Assembly (NCBI GenBank): GCA_038501195.1
Contig: JBBPUQ010000001.1
Location: forward strand, 1,302,001-1,366,000
Direction: 5' to 3'
Origin: Nemania diffusa
Lineage: Eukaryota > Ascomycota > Sordariomycetes > Xylariales > Xylariaceae
Length of the DNA stretch: 64,000 bases
Under the pieces are notes generated by a model. That model was not told where the DNA came from and did no database searches. It worked only from the letters and a program-made list of their open reading frames with translations. Positions within the stretch are counted from its first letter, which is position 1; each line of letters opens with the position of its first letter. Below are positions 12,080 to 21,906 of this stretch, piece after piece. The translations under genes were made by a program, and so were the position numbers.

Positions 12080-13575
12080 ATGGGGGGCCTAGCGTTTGCA
12101 TCGGGTCCTGATCCCATCGTCACACCAAGGATGAAACCCCACGTCTACCGTGCAGTTCGCGACCAGTGCCAAGAAAAGCTGCGAGACTTATTTGTGGTCG
12201 TTGCAGCTCCCATCGAGGGACCAGCGAAGAGCAGTTTCGGAGACAGTAAGTTGGTATCAAGTTCTATCATCTTCCTATTAGGGAATCGAGTTATACTAAC
12301 TTGAGATATGAAGTTGACCTGTTTGTGGCATGGGAACGGAAGGATGTCTTTCCGCCTCTAGAGCCCGCTTCCTCTGGTGAGCTTGTCGAATCCCCAAAAG
12401 AGGCAGTATCTCGGGTGCTGGGCGCTATTCGGTGCAAGAGTGATAACAAACACGTTGTAACAATGGCGATCCCGTGGCCTGACGCCTTCCCGTATAGCGA
12501 CGCGGAGTCTAATATCGAGCTTTTACCCAACGCATCGACAAACGAGCTAGTAGGAGAGCAAAATAATGACAAGGATAAAGACGCAGCCAGCAATAACCAG
12601 AAACCGCCCTGCATCCAAGTAGACATCCACATCTGTGAGACCCTCGAGTACCTACAGTGGATGCTCTTCAAGCACGCCCACGGCGACCTCTGGAACATCC
12701 TCGGGTCCACGATCCGCCCCTCCGGCCTCACCATCGACGAGGTCGGCCTCTACGTGCGCATCCCCGAGATCGAAGAGCTCAACAAGACCGAGGCCAAGGT
12801 CCTGCTCTCCACCGACCCGGGCGGCATCCTCCGCTTCCTCGGCCTCGCCTTCGGCGGCGCGCAGTGGGAGGAGCCCTTCGCCTCCGACCAGGCCATCTTC
12901 GAGTACGCCGCCACGTGCCGCCTCTTCTTCGCCAGGCCCAAGCGCCCCGAGGAGGACGACGAGGGCGGCGGCGGCGGCGGCGGCGGCAGCCCGGAGACCG
13001 ACAGGCGCAGGCTCAAGGCCAACGACCGCCGCCGCATGAACTACCGCCCGCTCTTCCGGAAGTGGGTCGAGGAGTTCGTGCCCGCGTGCCGCGAGTCGGG
13101 GCGCTACCCGCCCACGGGCCCGACCCGCGACGAGGTGCGCGCGCAGGCCTTCGCGTCCTTCCCCGGTGCGGAGCCGACTTATATCGCCCGCGCCACGCAG
13201 TGGCGCGTCCGCCGGCAGCGCGAGGCGCTCTGGCGGGACGTGATCAAGCCCGCCGTGCCCGGCGACATGCCCTACGAGCGGCGGGGGTGCTGCACCGCGG
13301 CGCTGAAGAAGATCATCCTGCACGGCGACGCGAGCTTCGGCGGCATCGTGGCGCCGGCGGAATTGAAGGGCGAGGATGGGTTCTTCGACGAGGACGCCGT
13401 GCGCGTCTGGGTCGAGGGGAACTGGGAGGTGGTGTTGGAGGCTGCTTGGAGGGCTAACCATGAGCGCTTTGTCGCGCATATGGAAGAGTCTAAGGGCGCT
13501 ACGAAGCGCACTGTTTCTGGCTTGGAGAAATCCCCGGGTGGTGGGAGTCCTGCTGGGAGGCCGGGGATGGATTGA
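12080..13575 (+). CDS. Nucleotidyltransferase-like fungal protein (putative)
   Basis: Exon 1 12080-12245, intron 12246-12313 (68 bp; donor GTAAGT, branch CTAAC at 12296-12300, acceptor AAG), exon 2 12314-13575; 475 residues. Splicing creates FGDIDLFV at residues 53-60, the G-x-D-x-D-like signature with two candidate metal-binding aspartates (D55, D57) of the DNA polymerase beta-type nucleotidyltransferase fold. A third possible carboxylate lies in VDIHICETLE (about residue 159), followed by a helical KHAHGDLWNILGSTIRPSGL block and an IPEIEELN segment. A poly-Gly run (about 272-280) separates this from a basic C-terminal domain of unknown role. Similar proteins of unknown substrate are common in ascomycetes. 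Third positions turn abruptly GC-rich after about 12640. The fold call is inference from motifs; existence of the gene is much surer than the function. Confidence 0.6.
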
Positions 13576-14239
13576 GACTCGCCTTGAGTAGAGACTTAGG
13601 TCCTGGGTATCGAAGCAGAGTATTGTTTGCGAAGCTACTCACTCGGACACGGATGTCTACTTTCGCTCCTTGTGTTGCTTCTACGCAAGCGAAGTAACAC
13701 GCGTGGGATTAATTATTCTACAAACGGCGACCGCGAAAGGGTCCTCTTAGGAGAGGAGTAGAGTAACCTTGGTCCCCCCCCTCCCCCCCCTAGAGGTCAG
13801 CGGCGCGGCCTGGTCCTACTACGATAACAAACGACTATTGATGACGATGATTATGATGAGTTTGTAGGATTTTCAGAACGGCGTACAGGGATATGTGATT
13901 TAGGAGATACCCATAACATGCTTTCAGAGAGAAGCACACGCGGCTTTTCGGTCTTGCATTCAAAGGCATGGATGACACCGCCCTTACCCCCTACGGGTGG
14001 CATCAATACATTAATAGATAAGATAGTCCTGCCTACAGTATGTACATATGTTGTCGTAACGTCTACAATACACTTTCAAATTCGACCAAGGCTTCAACCA
14101 TGGGATGATTTAAGTGACTTGAGACACAATCACCATTCTGCCCTATCGTACTGAACTGCTTCGTTATGCTTTGATAGCCTCTAGCTAACTTACCCCTTAC
14201 TCCCAACTCCCATCCAGAAGAAAAGACGTATCCTCGAGA
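13576..14239. other. Intergenic between convergent genes
   Basis: Shared 3' region of the plus-strand nucleotidyltransferase-like gene and minus-strand TRAPPC12. It holds a polypyrimidine run and no supportable ORF. Confidence 0.6.
13774..13790. repeat. Poly-C tract
   Basis: Seventeen-base run of C interrupted by one T. Confidence 0.9.
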
Positions 14240-15751
14240 CTACAACTTGAAGTCGGCATTCGTCTTTTCCCAACCGCCGCCAGACCCGGGCTCGATATCC
14301 GCCACGCGCTCCGCAAGGCGCATCTTGAGTGTCTTCGCCCGGTCACTACAGAGCTCGTACATAGTCGTGAGGTTGAACAGGAGCGTATGCGAGGTCTGTC
14401 CGGCATCTACTAGCTCCTCTAGAAGATCCCGGCCCTGTATTGCACGTTATTAGCATCAATAAAAAAAAGCCCAGTGATTTCCTCGGGGCCTAGCCACTAG
14501 GTGGGAATGGGGAAGGGATTCGAGCAAAGAAGAGTGTATAGAAGAAAGGAAAAGATGGGGAGAATGGGGATAGCACGATCATACCTCAGGCATCCGCCCA
14601 ATATACAACAAGCACACGGCAAGATTAACCCCAACCATCTCGTCCCTCACCCCATCCCGCCCCATCTCCTCACGCAAGGCCCGCCACTTCCCCAGCGCGA
14701 CCTCGTACTCGCCATCCGCCATATCAGCCAACGCATCAACAGCCCGCACCGGCATGCCGCCCGCAGCAGCAAGGCCCGCGCAACAGCGCCGCGCAGCGTC
14801 CACATCACCGATGTGCAGCCAAAGCAGCGCGCGGCTGACGGCCAGACGCGCATCGTCCCCGGCGTCCGCGAGCGAGGCCAGGTGCGCGGCGGCGCCGGCG
14901 AGGTCGTCCATCTCGACGAGGGCGCCGGCGACGCGCACGCCGAGATCTACGAGGCGCCGCTTCCAGACCTCGGCGGCCGAGTGGTCGCGCCGCGCCGCGG
15001 CCCGCGCGGCCTCGGACCGCGCCTCGCGGGCCAGCTCGTAGTAGCTCATGACGGCGCGGCGCGGGTCGCCGAAGCCGATCGTCTGCAGGCGCACGACGAG
15101 CGTGCGCAGCGCCCACGGCGCGAGGTGCGTGCCGGAGGAGGTGCCGGAGGCGGCCGTGTCGGCGTCGACGTCTGTGTAGAAGGCTGAGTTGAGGTCCTCG
15201 AGGGCCTTCGCTTCCTGCGCGGCGAGCGGGACTGCGTCGATGAGGCACAGGCAGGATAGTCGCACGTACAGCAGGTCGAAGATGCGCGCGTGGTCCGTCG
15301 CGAGCAGCGGTGCTGTTGCTGCTCCTCGGTTGTGCGAGCCTGATGAGGTGCCGGTGAGCTCCTGCGCGGCAGCAATGGCGGCGGCGCGGAAGTGGCCTGC
15401 CGCTAGTAGGTCTGGGATCGGCGTGTCGGCCGCGGGCTGTCTGGCTGGGCTCCGGAAGGGCGCCGGGATGGTGAGCGGCGAGAGCTGGTGGTAGATCTCG
15501 GGCTTCAGGAGGAAGGAGAAATCTCGCCTCATCACTGGGGTTTCGGACCGTGGTGCCGCGGTCGCCCGCACCGGAGACCGTGTCTGCGACAAGCTTGTGC
15601 GCGGACTGGCATTCTGGCTTATGGTCCCGCTGAGGCGCTGGGCTTGTGATACTAGGCCAGTGGGCGAGGCCAAGGGGTTGCTGAGGGCTTCTTTAGTTCT
15701 TTCTGTCTTTCTCCATTGTGTCTGGTGTTTGAAATTTGAGACCGTACTCAT
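14240..15751 (-). CDS. TRAPPC12: TRAPP complex subunit 12 homologue
   Basis: Exon 1 15751-14585, intron 14584-14435 (150 bp, donor GTATGA, acceptor ATACAG), exon 2 14434-14240; 453 residues. TRAPPC12 belongs to the TRAPPIII-type vesicle-tethering complex acting at the Golgi and in autophagy, and is made of TPR-like helical repeats. Visible support: a disordered Ser/Thr/Pro N-terminus (1-90); helical pairs such as PDLLAAGHFRAAAIAAAQEL, DLLYVRLSCLCLIDAVPLA and ADMADGEYEVALGKWRAL; the motif NLAVCLLYIGRMPE just before the splice junction; and the C-terminal LFNLTTMYELCSDRAKTLK, matching the LFNLxTMYEL tail of metazoan TRAPPC12. Exon 2 is in phase with exon 1 only after splicing. The central part is very GC- and Ala-rich, which produces long spurious ORFs on the opposite strand. 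Start: first ATG of the open frame. Confidence 0.82.
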
Positions 15752-16641
15752 CTACATCTAGAGGCCCCTTTGTTGAGGATCTAGGCCGAGAGGCTACAAT
15801 GCGGAGAAAGTTAGTGAATGGCATGGTGGCTGCAGATTGATATGTAGGTAGGGGACTAGTGGCCCTGGAGCTCTAATAGTAATAGGTAGCTATCCATCTT
15901 GTAGGAAGGCTTGACAGTTTATAGGTAGTGATTTAGGTATTGATAAAAGTAATAAAGCGTAAGTTCAACACGACATTGGGCCTTTCCATGTTTGCTTGTC
16001 TTATTTGTAGTACCGGAGGTAGTAACAGGCAGTAGCAGGTAGAGGCAGCAGGTAGAGGTAGTAGATTGAGGAAGTAGGTAGTAGCGGAGGTGTAGTGAAG
16101 GCAGCTTGGGTGGGCACGATTGCCAATGCATGATTTGGGATACATGCGCTTACCTTTTGCTGCTGATTTATTCCTTGTGTGACCTCGAGAGGGTAACCCG
16201 ACTTGAGACTGGTCCATCTTCCACTTTTTAAATACCTCAAGATATGGAAAAGGTCGAATAATACTTGTTGAAAGAGGACACCAGACAAACAGGTGAGATA
16301 GATACCTACATAGGTAATGTATCATGGGAGGTAGCTACCAGCAGAGATGATGTCTGCTGATTGGCGCCAAGCAATCCGCTCCCGGTAAAAGCCCGGCAAA
16401 ACCCCCCTTTTCAACTTCATCTTCACTTCGTTATCACAGTGCTCTACTTTTAGTTCATCGACCAACATTTGTACACTATAAACCTATTGAAATAGCTATT
16501 CGGTACGATGCGTTACACATCAGTACTGGATCCTACTTCTGACTTTTGCCTTTTAACAATTCATTTAAGCACTCGACAAAGTCCAACATTGCCATCATCG
16601 CCTGCCCCTTTTTGTACTAATGATAGGCGTATCCTCCCTTA
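15752..16641. other. Intergenic, simple-sequence rich
   Basis: Promoter side of TRAPPC12 with AGTAGGTAG-type purine/TAGG repeats around 16010-16090. Overlapping minus-strand ORFs here are low-complexity Leu/Tyr runs produced by those repeats. No gene supported. Confidence 0.55.
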
Positions 16642-17499
16642 TCAACCATGGATTCCTTGACGTCTCATACGTGAGAGCACGACGTAAACTGTCTTCTCTC
16701 CCTCATCACTCTTGTGGCTTAATGAGAGACAGCTATTTTTTATTTCCCAATGACTATTATCGGCTAGAACACCGCCCAACGAGGGATAATCTAGCGTCTG
16801 GCCGGGTGAGACAAGAGGGGAATATCCCTCGGGCATTTTGCCTTGTTCAAACTCCATAAATCTCTTATCGGTCTTGTCGCTTGAGAGTGTGCCTGTAGAT
16901 GTCCCCGTTCCGTACTTCTGGTTCCAGAAATCTAGTACCCGGTTGTTCGCAGCTTTAGCGGTATAATAAGTACCCACGTTCTCAATCAATAGGCCCTTGT
17001 GTATAGAGTTGTTAACATGGGTTACTGCCAAAACTAGCTTCCCTCTGCCGGGGAAATGTGGTTCATCAGAAATTCGGTCAAGTTCTTGAACAAGCTTCAA
17101 AGGGTACAGTTCATCTTGAAGCTCATATAACCGACGATGGTATTTGTCTCTGTGGACCCGACACGCAGAAGGCGTTGTAGCAACTATAGAAGAAGCGCGC
17201 TGGGCAGCCTTCATAGAAGCTGGTGGCGAGAAGAAGGGCTCGTTCTGCTGTTGCTGGGCTAATTCGTATTTGTTGGCAATCTGAAATGGAGAAGAGGACG
17301 GTGCGGGAAGCCCATCGAGCGCAGGCGCGTGGTTAATGGGTCTCAGGGATGATAGCTTGTTTTTCATTGTAGAAGTGCGATAGAAAGGTAAGCCGGTTTC
17401 TATAAGCTCGCGATCTTGGGATGGGAGAGAACAGCTGCTGGTATTTGGCCATTTGCAGTTGTCCTCCCAGGGTACCTTCGGCGAGGATGACAATTCCAC
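16642..17499 (-). CDS. Uncharacterised protein, start uncertain
   Basis: An open frame of 285 codons ends in TGA at 16642-16644. It begins at a GTG, so the true start is either the in-frame ATG at 17367 (residue 45) or an upstream exon. One possible upstream exon is ATG 17551-17536 joined over a 37-nt intron (17535-17499, GTAAAT...CTAG), which is phase-compatible but unusually short for a fungus. The product is hydrophilic, with a Gln run (about residue 81), a basic patch (CRVHRDKYHRRLYELQDELY) and a better-ordered half containing GKLVLAVTHVNNSIHKGLLI and NRVLDFWNQKYGTG. I recognise no family. There is no signal peptide in this frame. Length and even codon use argue that it codes. Confidence 0.5.
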   Translation of the reverse strand: MELSSSPKVPWEDNCKWPNTSSCSLPSQDRELIETGLPFYRTSTMKNKLSSLRPINHAPALDGLPAPSSSPFQIANKYELAQQQQNEPFFSPPASMKAAQRASSIVATTPSACRVHRDKYHRRLYELQDELYPLKLVQELDRISDEPHFPGRGKLVLAVTHVNNSIHKGLLIENVGTYYTAKAANNRVLDFWNQKYGTGTSTGTLSSDKTDKRFMEFEQGKMPEGYSPLVSPGQTLDYPSLGGVLADNSHWEIKNSCLSLSHKSDEGEKTVYVVLSRMRRQGIHG

Positions 17500-18844
17500 T
17501 AGCCAATATTAGAATACATTGCGTTACATATTTACCAGGGTCCACTTGCATTTAACTGACTCCATCGTGTTAAAGATAGACGGCGTGATCTAAGCAGATG
17601 CGCCTAGCGCAATTTGCTTTTGCTCTTATTATTGATGCCAATGAGGTATTCTGGCTTAGGCACGATGCAGTGTGTAAGCTACTCAATAGTAGTTAGTATT
17701 AAAGGTCATCTCAAGAATCAATAAGGGAATGATACTGACAGCAGTAGGAGTATTAAGCTGTTGATACCAGAGCAGTATTATACAACAACGTTGAGGTTCG
17801 TAAAAGGGGCGAGAAAATGTTTTGTTTTATCTAGGCATGAAGAAGAACTGTCTAGGGCCACTCGAGAGTGCGCAAGGTGTGCTTATATACTTGTAGGTAT
17901 AAAGGGGATAGCAATTGGTCTTGCACCAGCTGTGTGCACAGGTAGGGAATGGAAGGAAAGAAGGAAGGAAGAGGAAGGTGCCAAAACTGTAGGAACCTAT
18001 GATGCGTGATCGTACAAGTAGCTTCATCTAGGTACAAACTTCCAAGCACTGCCTTGACACGCTGTTTCCTCAGATACGTTAGGTAGTACTTAGGATACCT
18101 ACCTACTCAAGTAATGCACGCACTTACATTGAACTCAATCATGCTCTCTACCTACCTGAATACTTAGATACATACGTAGGTACCTACCTAAGGTAGAGGC
18201 AATTACCTCTTCTACGCATCTTCTCTAGCTATTACCTCCTACCTACATTATGTACCTGGGTACACTCTCAATACCTTAGGTACCTCTCAACACCACTAGG
18301 TAGTTGATTAATCTGTAATCTGTCAAATTTTTGAAGTTATCTGGGTATAATTCAATTCTCTTCTTTATACCTATGACATGCTATACCATAGCTAAACTGA
18401 GATCAAGTGGGATTTTTGCATACAATTGCTGAGTAGTTGGCATAGTAACCCCCATTAAGACTGGAAAGTTTGGGGCCAGAAGTACAGCTAGTTCTCTATA
18501 CTACAAACAGGAAAGACTCTACGCGTGGCTCTTTCCTTAAGTCTAGAGGGGGCAAACTGCACCTTTGGAAAGACAGGGTAACCTTTAGGACATTAACCAG
18601 GTTACCTAGGTAATTATTGTGACAAACAACTATTCCCACGCCATTTTCATCTTTTTTTATAACTAGGTAGGGCTTGGAGCAACGTAAAGAGTTTTGTAGG
18701 GCAGGTACTGTTATCAAAGGTTCACGGCAGTTTGCTAATAATAAAACGTGGGTTTCTATTCTACTATCCCAAGTGCTAGCACGGATTGTCGAGATTTCTT
18801 CTGTGATGAAACCCCTGTCACCCAGCAACAATTGTGCTGCTTGT
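17500..18844. other. Intergenic, TACC/TAGG rich
   Basis: Dense clusters of TACCTACC and GGTAGGTA between about 18060 and 18310; no ORF with recognisable content. A minus-strand ORF running into the tRNA at 18845 is excluded. Confidence 0.55.
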
Positions 18845-18917
18845 GCCCGACTGGCGTAGTGGCTAACGCGTGCGCCTTCTAAGCGCAAGATCGCGGGTTC
18901 GAATCCCGCGTTGGGTT
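18845..18917 (+). tRNA. tRNA-Arg (anticodon TCT)
   Basis: A 73-nt cloverleaf. Acceptor GCCCGAC (18845-18851) pairs with GTTGGGT (18910-18916), discriminator T at 18917. D arm with GTAGTGGC; anticodon stem TGCGC/GCGCA with loop CTTCTAA, anticodon TCT, reading AGA. T arm GCGGG-TTCGAAT-CCCGC. No intron and no encoded CCA. The nearest run of five Ts lies 57 nt downstream (18974-18978), an unusually distant Pol III terminator. A second copy lies inverted about 250 bp away and differs only in two T-loop bases. Confidence 0.95.
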
Positions 18918-19157
18918 GATCTGTTTCTAGCACAAGTGCTTGTAGTGTCTTGTGTATTAGTGCCTGAGGTTTCTTTTTATTCATTTGTGTAGCATGGTGC
19001 TAGAAAGAGGATACTAACCGTTAATGGTAGTGATCTTTTTATAGTCGAAAAACAGTGGGCCTTAGGGAGTGTACATCAATGTTGCCTTTAAACTTAAGTA
19101 AATAGTGTTACTCACTCAATATAAGTATGCCTCTGTTATCTGTAAAGTACAACGGCT

Positions 19158-19163
19158 AAAAAA
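19158..19163 (-). terminator. Pol III terminator of the minus-strand tRNA-Arg
   Basis: T6 run on the minus strand, 10 nt beyond the 3' end of the tRNA at 19173-19245. Confidence 0.75.
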
Positions 19164-19172
19164 TAAGAAGAA

Positions 19173-19245
19173 AACCCAACGCGGGGGTCGAACCCGCGAT
19201 CTTGCGCTTAGAAGGCGCACGCGTTAGCCACTACGCCAGTCGGGC
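19173..19245 (-). tRNA. tRNA-Arg (anticodon TCT), inverted second copy
   Basis: Reverse-strand copy of the tRNA at 18845-18917: same acceptor, D and anticodon arms (loop CTTCTAA, anticodon TCT). The T loop is TTCGACC instead of TTCGAAT. All stems pair. A T6 terminator follows within about 10 nt, so this copy has the more conventional transcription unit. The two genes converge across a 255-bp spacer. Confidence 0.95.
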
Positions 19246-19927
19246 ACAAGTACTCTCTTGATATTAAGGCGAGCAAGATTCAATTTCGGAGGTGTTATTA
19301 TAATGCAGGTGGCTCTTTATCATGACGCGGGAATTGGGCTGTGGTATAGGGCTTAGAGAAGTAACTCCCACTGCTGTTGGCGTTATGAGTAGGCCCTCAT
19401 ATCTGTGGACATTGTTTTGAGGATCTATTGGTCCCACAAGTAGCTGGATGGTGATTCTAGAAGCAGCTATCTTAGATACATATAACGGGACTCTCCTATC
19501 TAGCATGTGCTCAAAAAGGAGCAAGAGACTAAAATTATATATATTTGTCCTTTTGAATAGGAGATAGGAAAAGAGATATGTGCTTTACTAGTAATAATGG
19601 AGACATAGCCTTAGTTGCCACGCGTTGCTCGTTTATCAACACGAAAACACTAGAGATTCTCAACACATACCATGTTCACCATCACCAATAGAGGCGTTAG
19701 ATAATTATCAGCTCTCTCTATTAATCTACTCGCTAGTAAACTAAGATGCGCTGAAAGTGGGTGAAGCCGGCGTCTCTCATCATTATTACTATAGCGCCTG
19801 TCCTAACACCCTGAACCATACCGAGCCATCCCTAATCCCTCCGTCAGCTCTACTAAACAGAGCTGGATTAAACAGAAACGCCTCGAAGCCGATAAACCCT
19901 TTCATAGAGTCCCTTGTACATGACATC
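19246..19927. other. Intergenic
   Basis: Upstream side of the minus-strand tRNA and downstream side of the Ala/Pro-repeat gene. No gene supported. Confidence 0.55.
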
Positions 19928-20710
19928 CTAGCACTTCACGACATAAACCCTGCCTGTCAGAGTGTAGTGCAGTTTGCTGTTGACCAGCGAGAAGGTCAAC
20001 AGCCCGTCATCTAATTTCCATGTGTTCGGCCACCCTCCGGCGCCTGCCTTCCGAAGCCAGGTTGGGCTGGGCGGGTCCCAGGGGCCTCTGTCGAGGTGGG
20101 CTAGCTCGCCGTATTTCTCGTACACTTCTTTCATGGCTAGCTCGTTGGCCTCGCGACGCGATCTGCAAGTGCCGATTACGCATGACTCGACTCGCTCGTC
20201 GACCGGGGTTGGCGACCATGGCGAGTACTGGATGATATGGACTACGCTGTATCGGGCCTCTGCTTGTAGTATCTCTGGCGGCGGTACACCTACTGGCGCC
20301 GCTGCTCCCTGTGGCGCTGCTGTTGCTGGCGGTGCTTCTTCTGGTGCTGCTGCTGGCATCGGTGCTTCTGCTGGCGGTGCGGCTGCTGGCGGTGCGGCTG
20401 CTGGCGGTGCGGCTGCTGGCGGTGCAGCTGCTGGTGGGCCGGCGTCTTCGTTCGCCTCTGCTGGCGGCGCAGTGTTTGTATCTGCATGGGGCATATCCTC
20501 GCTGCCTTGCGCAGCGGGAGCAGCAGGAGATGCTGGGGGAATGCCGTACGAGTGCCAGAGCTCAAAGTGCATGTCTTGGGGGAAGTACCACTCCATGTTG
20601 GGTTGTTTAGTTCTGCTATAATAGTCGGCGTATGAAGCTGGGAATCTGGGTAACGGTAATGCTGCTTCTATGGGCCGGACTCTAGGAAAGTGGTGAGAGC
20701 GAATCATCAT
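19928..20710 (-). CDS. Uncharacterised protein with Ala/Pro tandem repeats
   Basis: Single-exon frame of 260 residues from ATG 20710; an internal Met beginning MEWYFPQDMHFELWH (about residue 39) is an alternative start. The middle (about 60-145) is a low-complexity linker of Pro-Pro-Ala-Ala-Ala units, perfect for four repeats at the DNA level (15-bp unit). The C-terminal 110 residues look folded: ARYSVVHIIQYSPWSP, then CVIGTCRSRREANELAMKEV, and a final hydrophobic strand pair (DGLLTFSLVNSKLHYTLTG...VYVVK). The pattern 'V-x-G-x-x-x-S-x-x-(D/E)-A-N-x-x-A-M' also occurs in the small gene at 27510-28025, suggesting a shared domain, but I cannot name it. No signal peptide or TM segment. Confidence 0.6.
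   Translation of the reverse strand: MMIRSHHFPRVRPIEAALPLPRFPASYADYYSRTKQPNMEWYFPQDMHFELWHSYGIPPASPAAPAAQGSEDMPHADTNTAPPAEANEDAGPPAAAPPAAAPPAAAPPAAAPPAEAPMPAAAPEEAPPATAAPQGAAAPVGVPPPEILQAEARYSVVHIIQYSPWSPTPVDERVESCVIGTCRSRREANELAMKEVYEKYGELAHLDRGPWDPPSPTWLRKAGAGGWPNTWKLDDGLLTFSLVNSKLHYTLTGRVYVVKC
20366..20435. repeat. 15-bp coding tandem repeat (four-plus copies)
   Basis: Tandem CTGCTGGCGGTGCGG units on the plus strand encode (PPAAA)n on the minus strand inside the gene at 19928-20710. Copies are identical or differ by single bases, so the number of units is probably polymorphic. Confidence 0.85.
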
Positions 20711-21906
20711 GGTAAGGAGATGATGTGTTTGAATGGTCGGTGCTGGATTTTGGTTGAGGAGAGCTTTTGTGCTTTTGGGAATTATGATGTAGAAGAAGAC
20801 GTCCTGACCAAGACCGAGGAAATTTGGTGCCTTTATAGATTTCTAGTCGGTAGCCGCAGCTCCAAGACGATTTATTGAATGGTTTCTTGAATGTGGTCTT
20901 GGCCAACGCTATTACCAGCTATGGATACATGGCACAATGGAAAATTGAATGACCACAAAGCCCCTCATTTTAATTGTGTTTGCATTTGAATGTGTGACCC
21001 GCTTAGTAGTGAATACCGGCGTGAGCTGTAAAACTTCAAAATGCAATTAAGGCAAAATAGTGGACGTGTTTTGGTAACAACGCAAATAAAATACTACGTG
21101 AAGTGGTTTGCTAGTGGTAAATGAGACAGTGAATGCGTGCACGGATGGTATCACTAGCATCCTTTTTTACATGCCCTTAGCTTCTGCCCTACAAGTTTTT
21201 GTATCCAAGGCTTTTATTGGATAGAATTATTAGAGGCTGTGAGGTCTAAGAATGAAGTGGTTAATAATATACTGTCAGTGGCCTTCACGTTACACATGTT
21301 CTGTTGAATCTAGGTAGGATAGTTATGAATATATTTGAGCATTTGCCTTAGCCTATAATTGAATGTTGAATGAAGTAATAGTATAAGTAAAGTAGGTTCT
21401 GATGAGCTACTCTATGTTCGAAGTTTCTTGGGACTGTTTTATTATTCTAGATGGTGTCGAAGGATAGAACGAAAATATGTCGGTTTGTTGTTGGAAGTAA
21501 CTTGCTAAAAGGCTGTAGGGCCGCAGTTATTGTCATATAATAGTTCCCAAGATAGCTCATGCACTACAAAGGCAAACAGAGTACCAGTATCTTGACTGCT
21601 CTGGCCAAAAGGTCAGTGCGCTTTTACGAGTGATTCTCCACGTCTGTTTCGCCCTGCAAGTAGTTTGCATGCTGACACAAAGCTCCTGGACACGGTAGCC
21701 CGAGAGGCCTGTGGGAAATAGCAGTGATTCTGCCAGTCAGAAACCTAGATGTAGAGACCAGCACTGCTTCCACGGGGTCTAGGGACAACAGTAATTTGGG
21801 CTTTCAATATGCAGATAGATTGCATCCGTTGGAATTTGGGTTATATACACAAGAAGAGATGTTGAACGAGCATTGATAGTGAGACTGTGTGTCTTTTGAT
21901 TGTACT
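20711..21906. other. Intergenic, AT-rich
   Basis: No supportable ORF on either strand. Confidence 0.6.

Noticed and set aside
12652..13479. Long ORFs of 275 codons (minus) and 266 codons (plus, second frame) over the nucleotidyltransferase-like gene
   Set aside because: Shadows caused by the GC-rich third positions of the real frame; Arg/Pro/Ala-rich with no domain.
14501..15187. 228-codon plus-strand ORF opposite TRAPPC12
   Set aside because: Antisense shadow of a GC-rich coding region; composition is random-like Arg/Ala/His.
18496..18984. 162-codon minus-strand ORF
   Set aside because: Runs straight through the plus-strand tRNA-Arg gene and has no recognisable domain.
19974..20621. 215-codon plus-strand ORF with Gly/Ala repeats
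   Set aside because: Antisense reading of the Pro/Ala repeats of the minus-strand gene; the minus frame has better-ordered flanking sequence.
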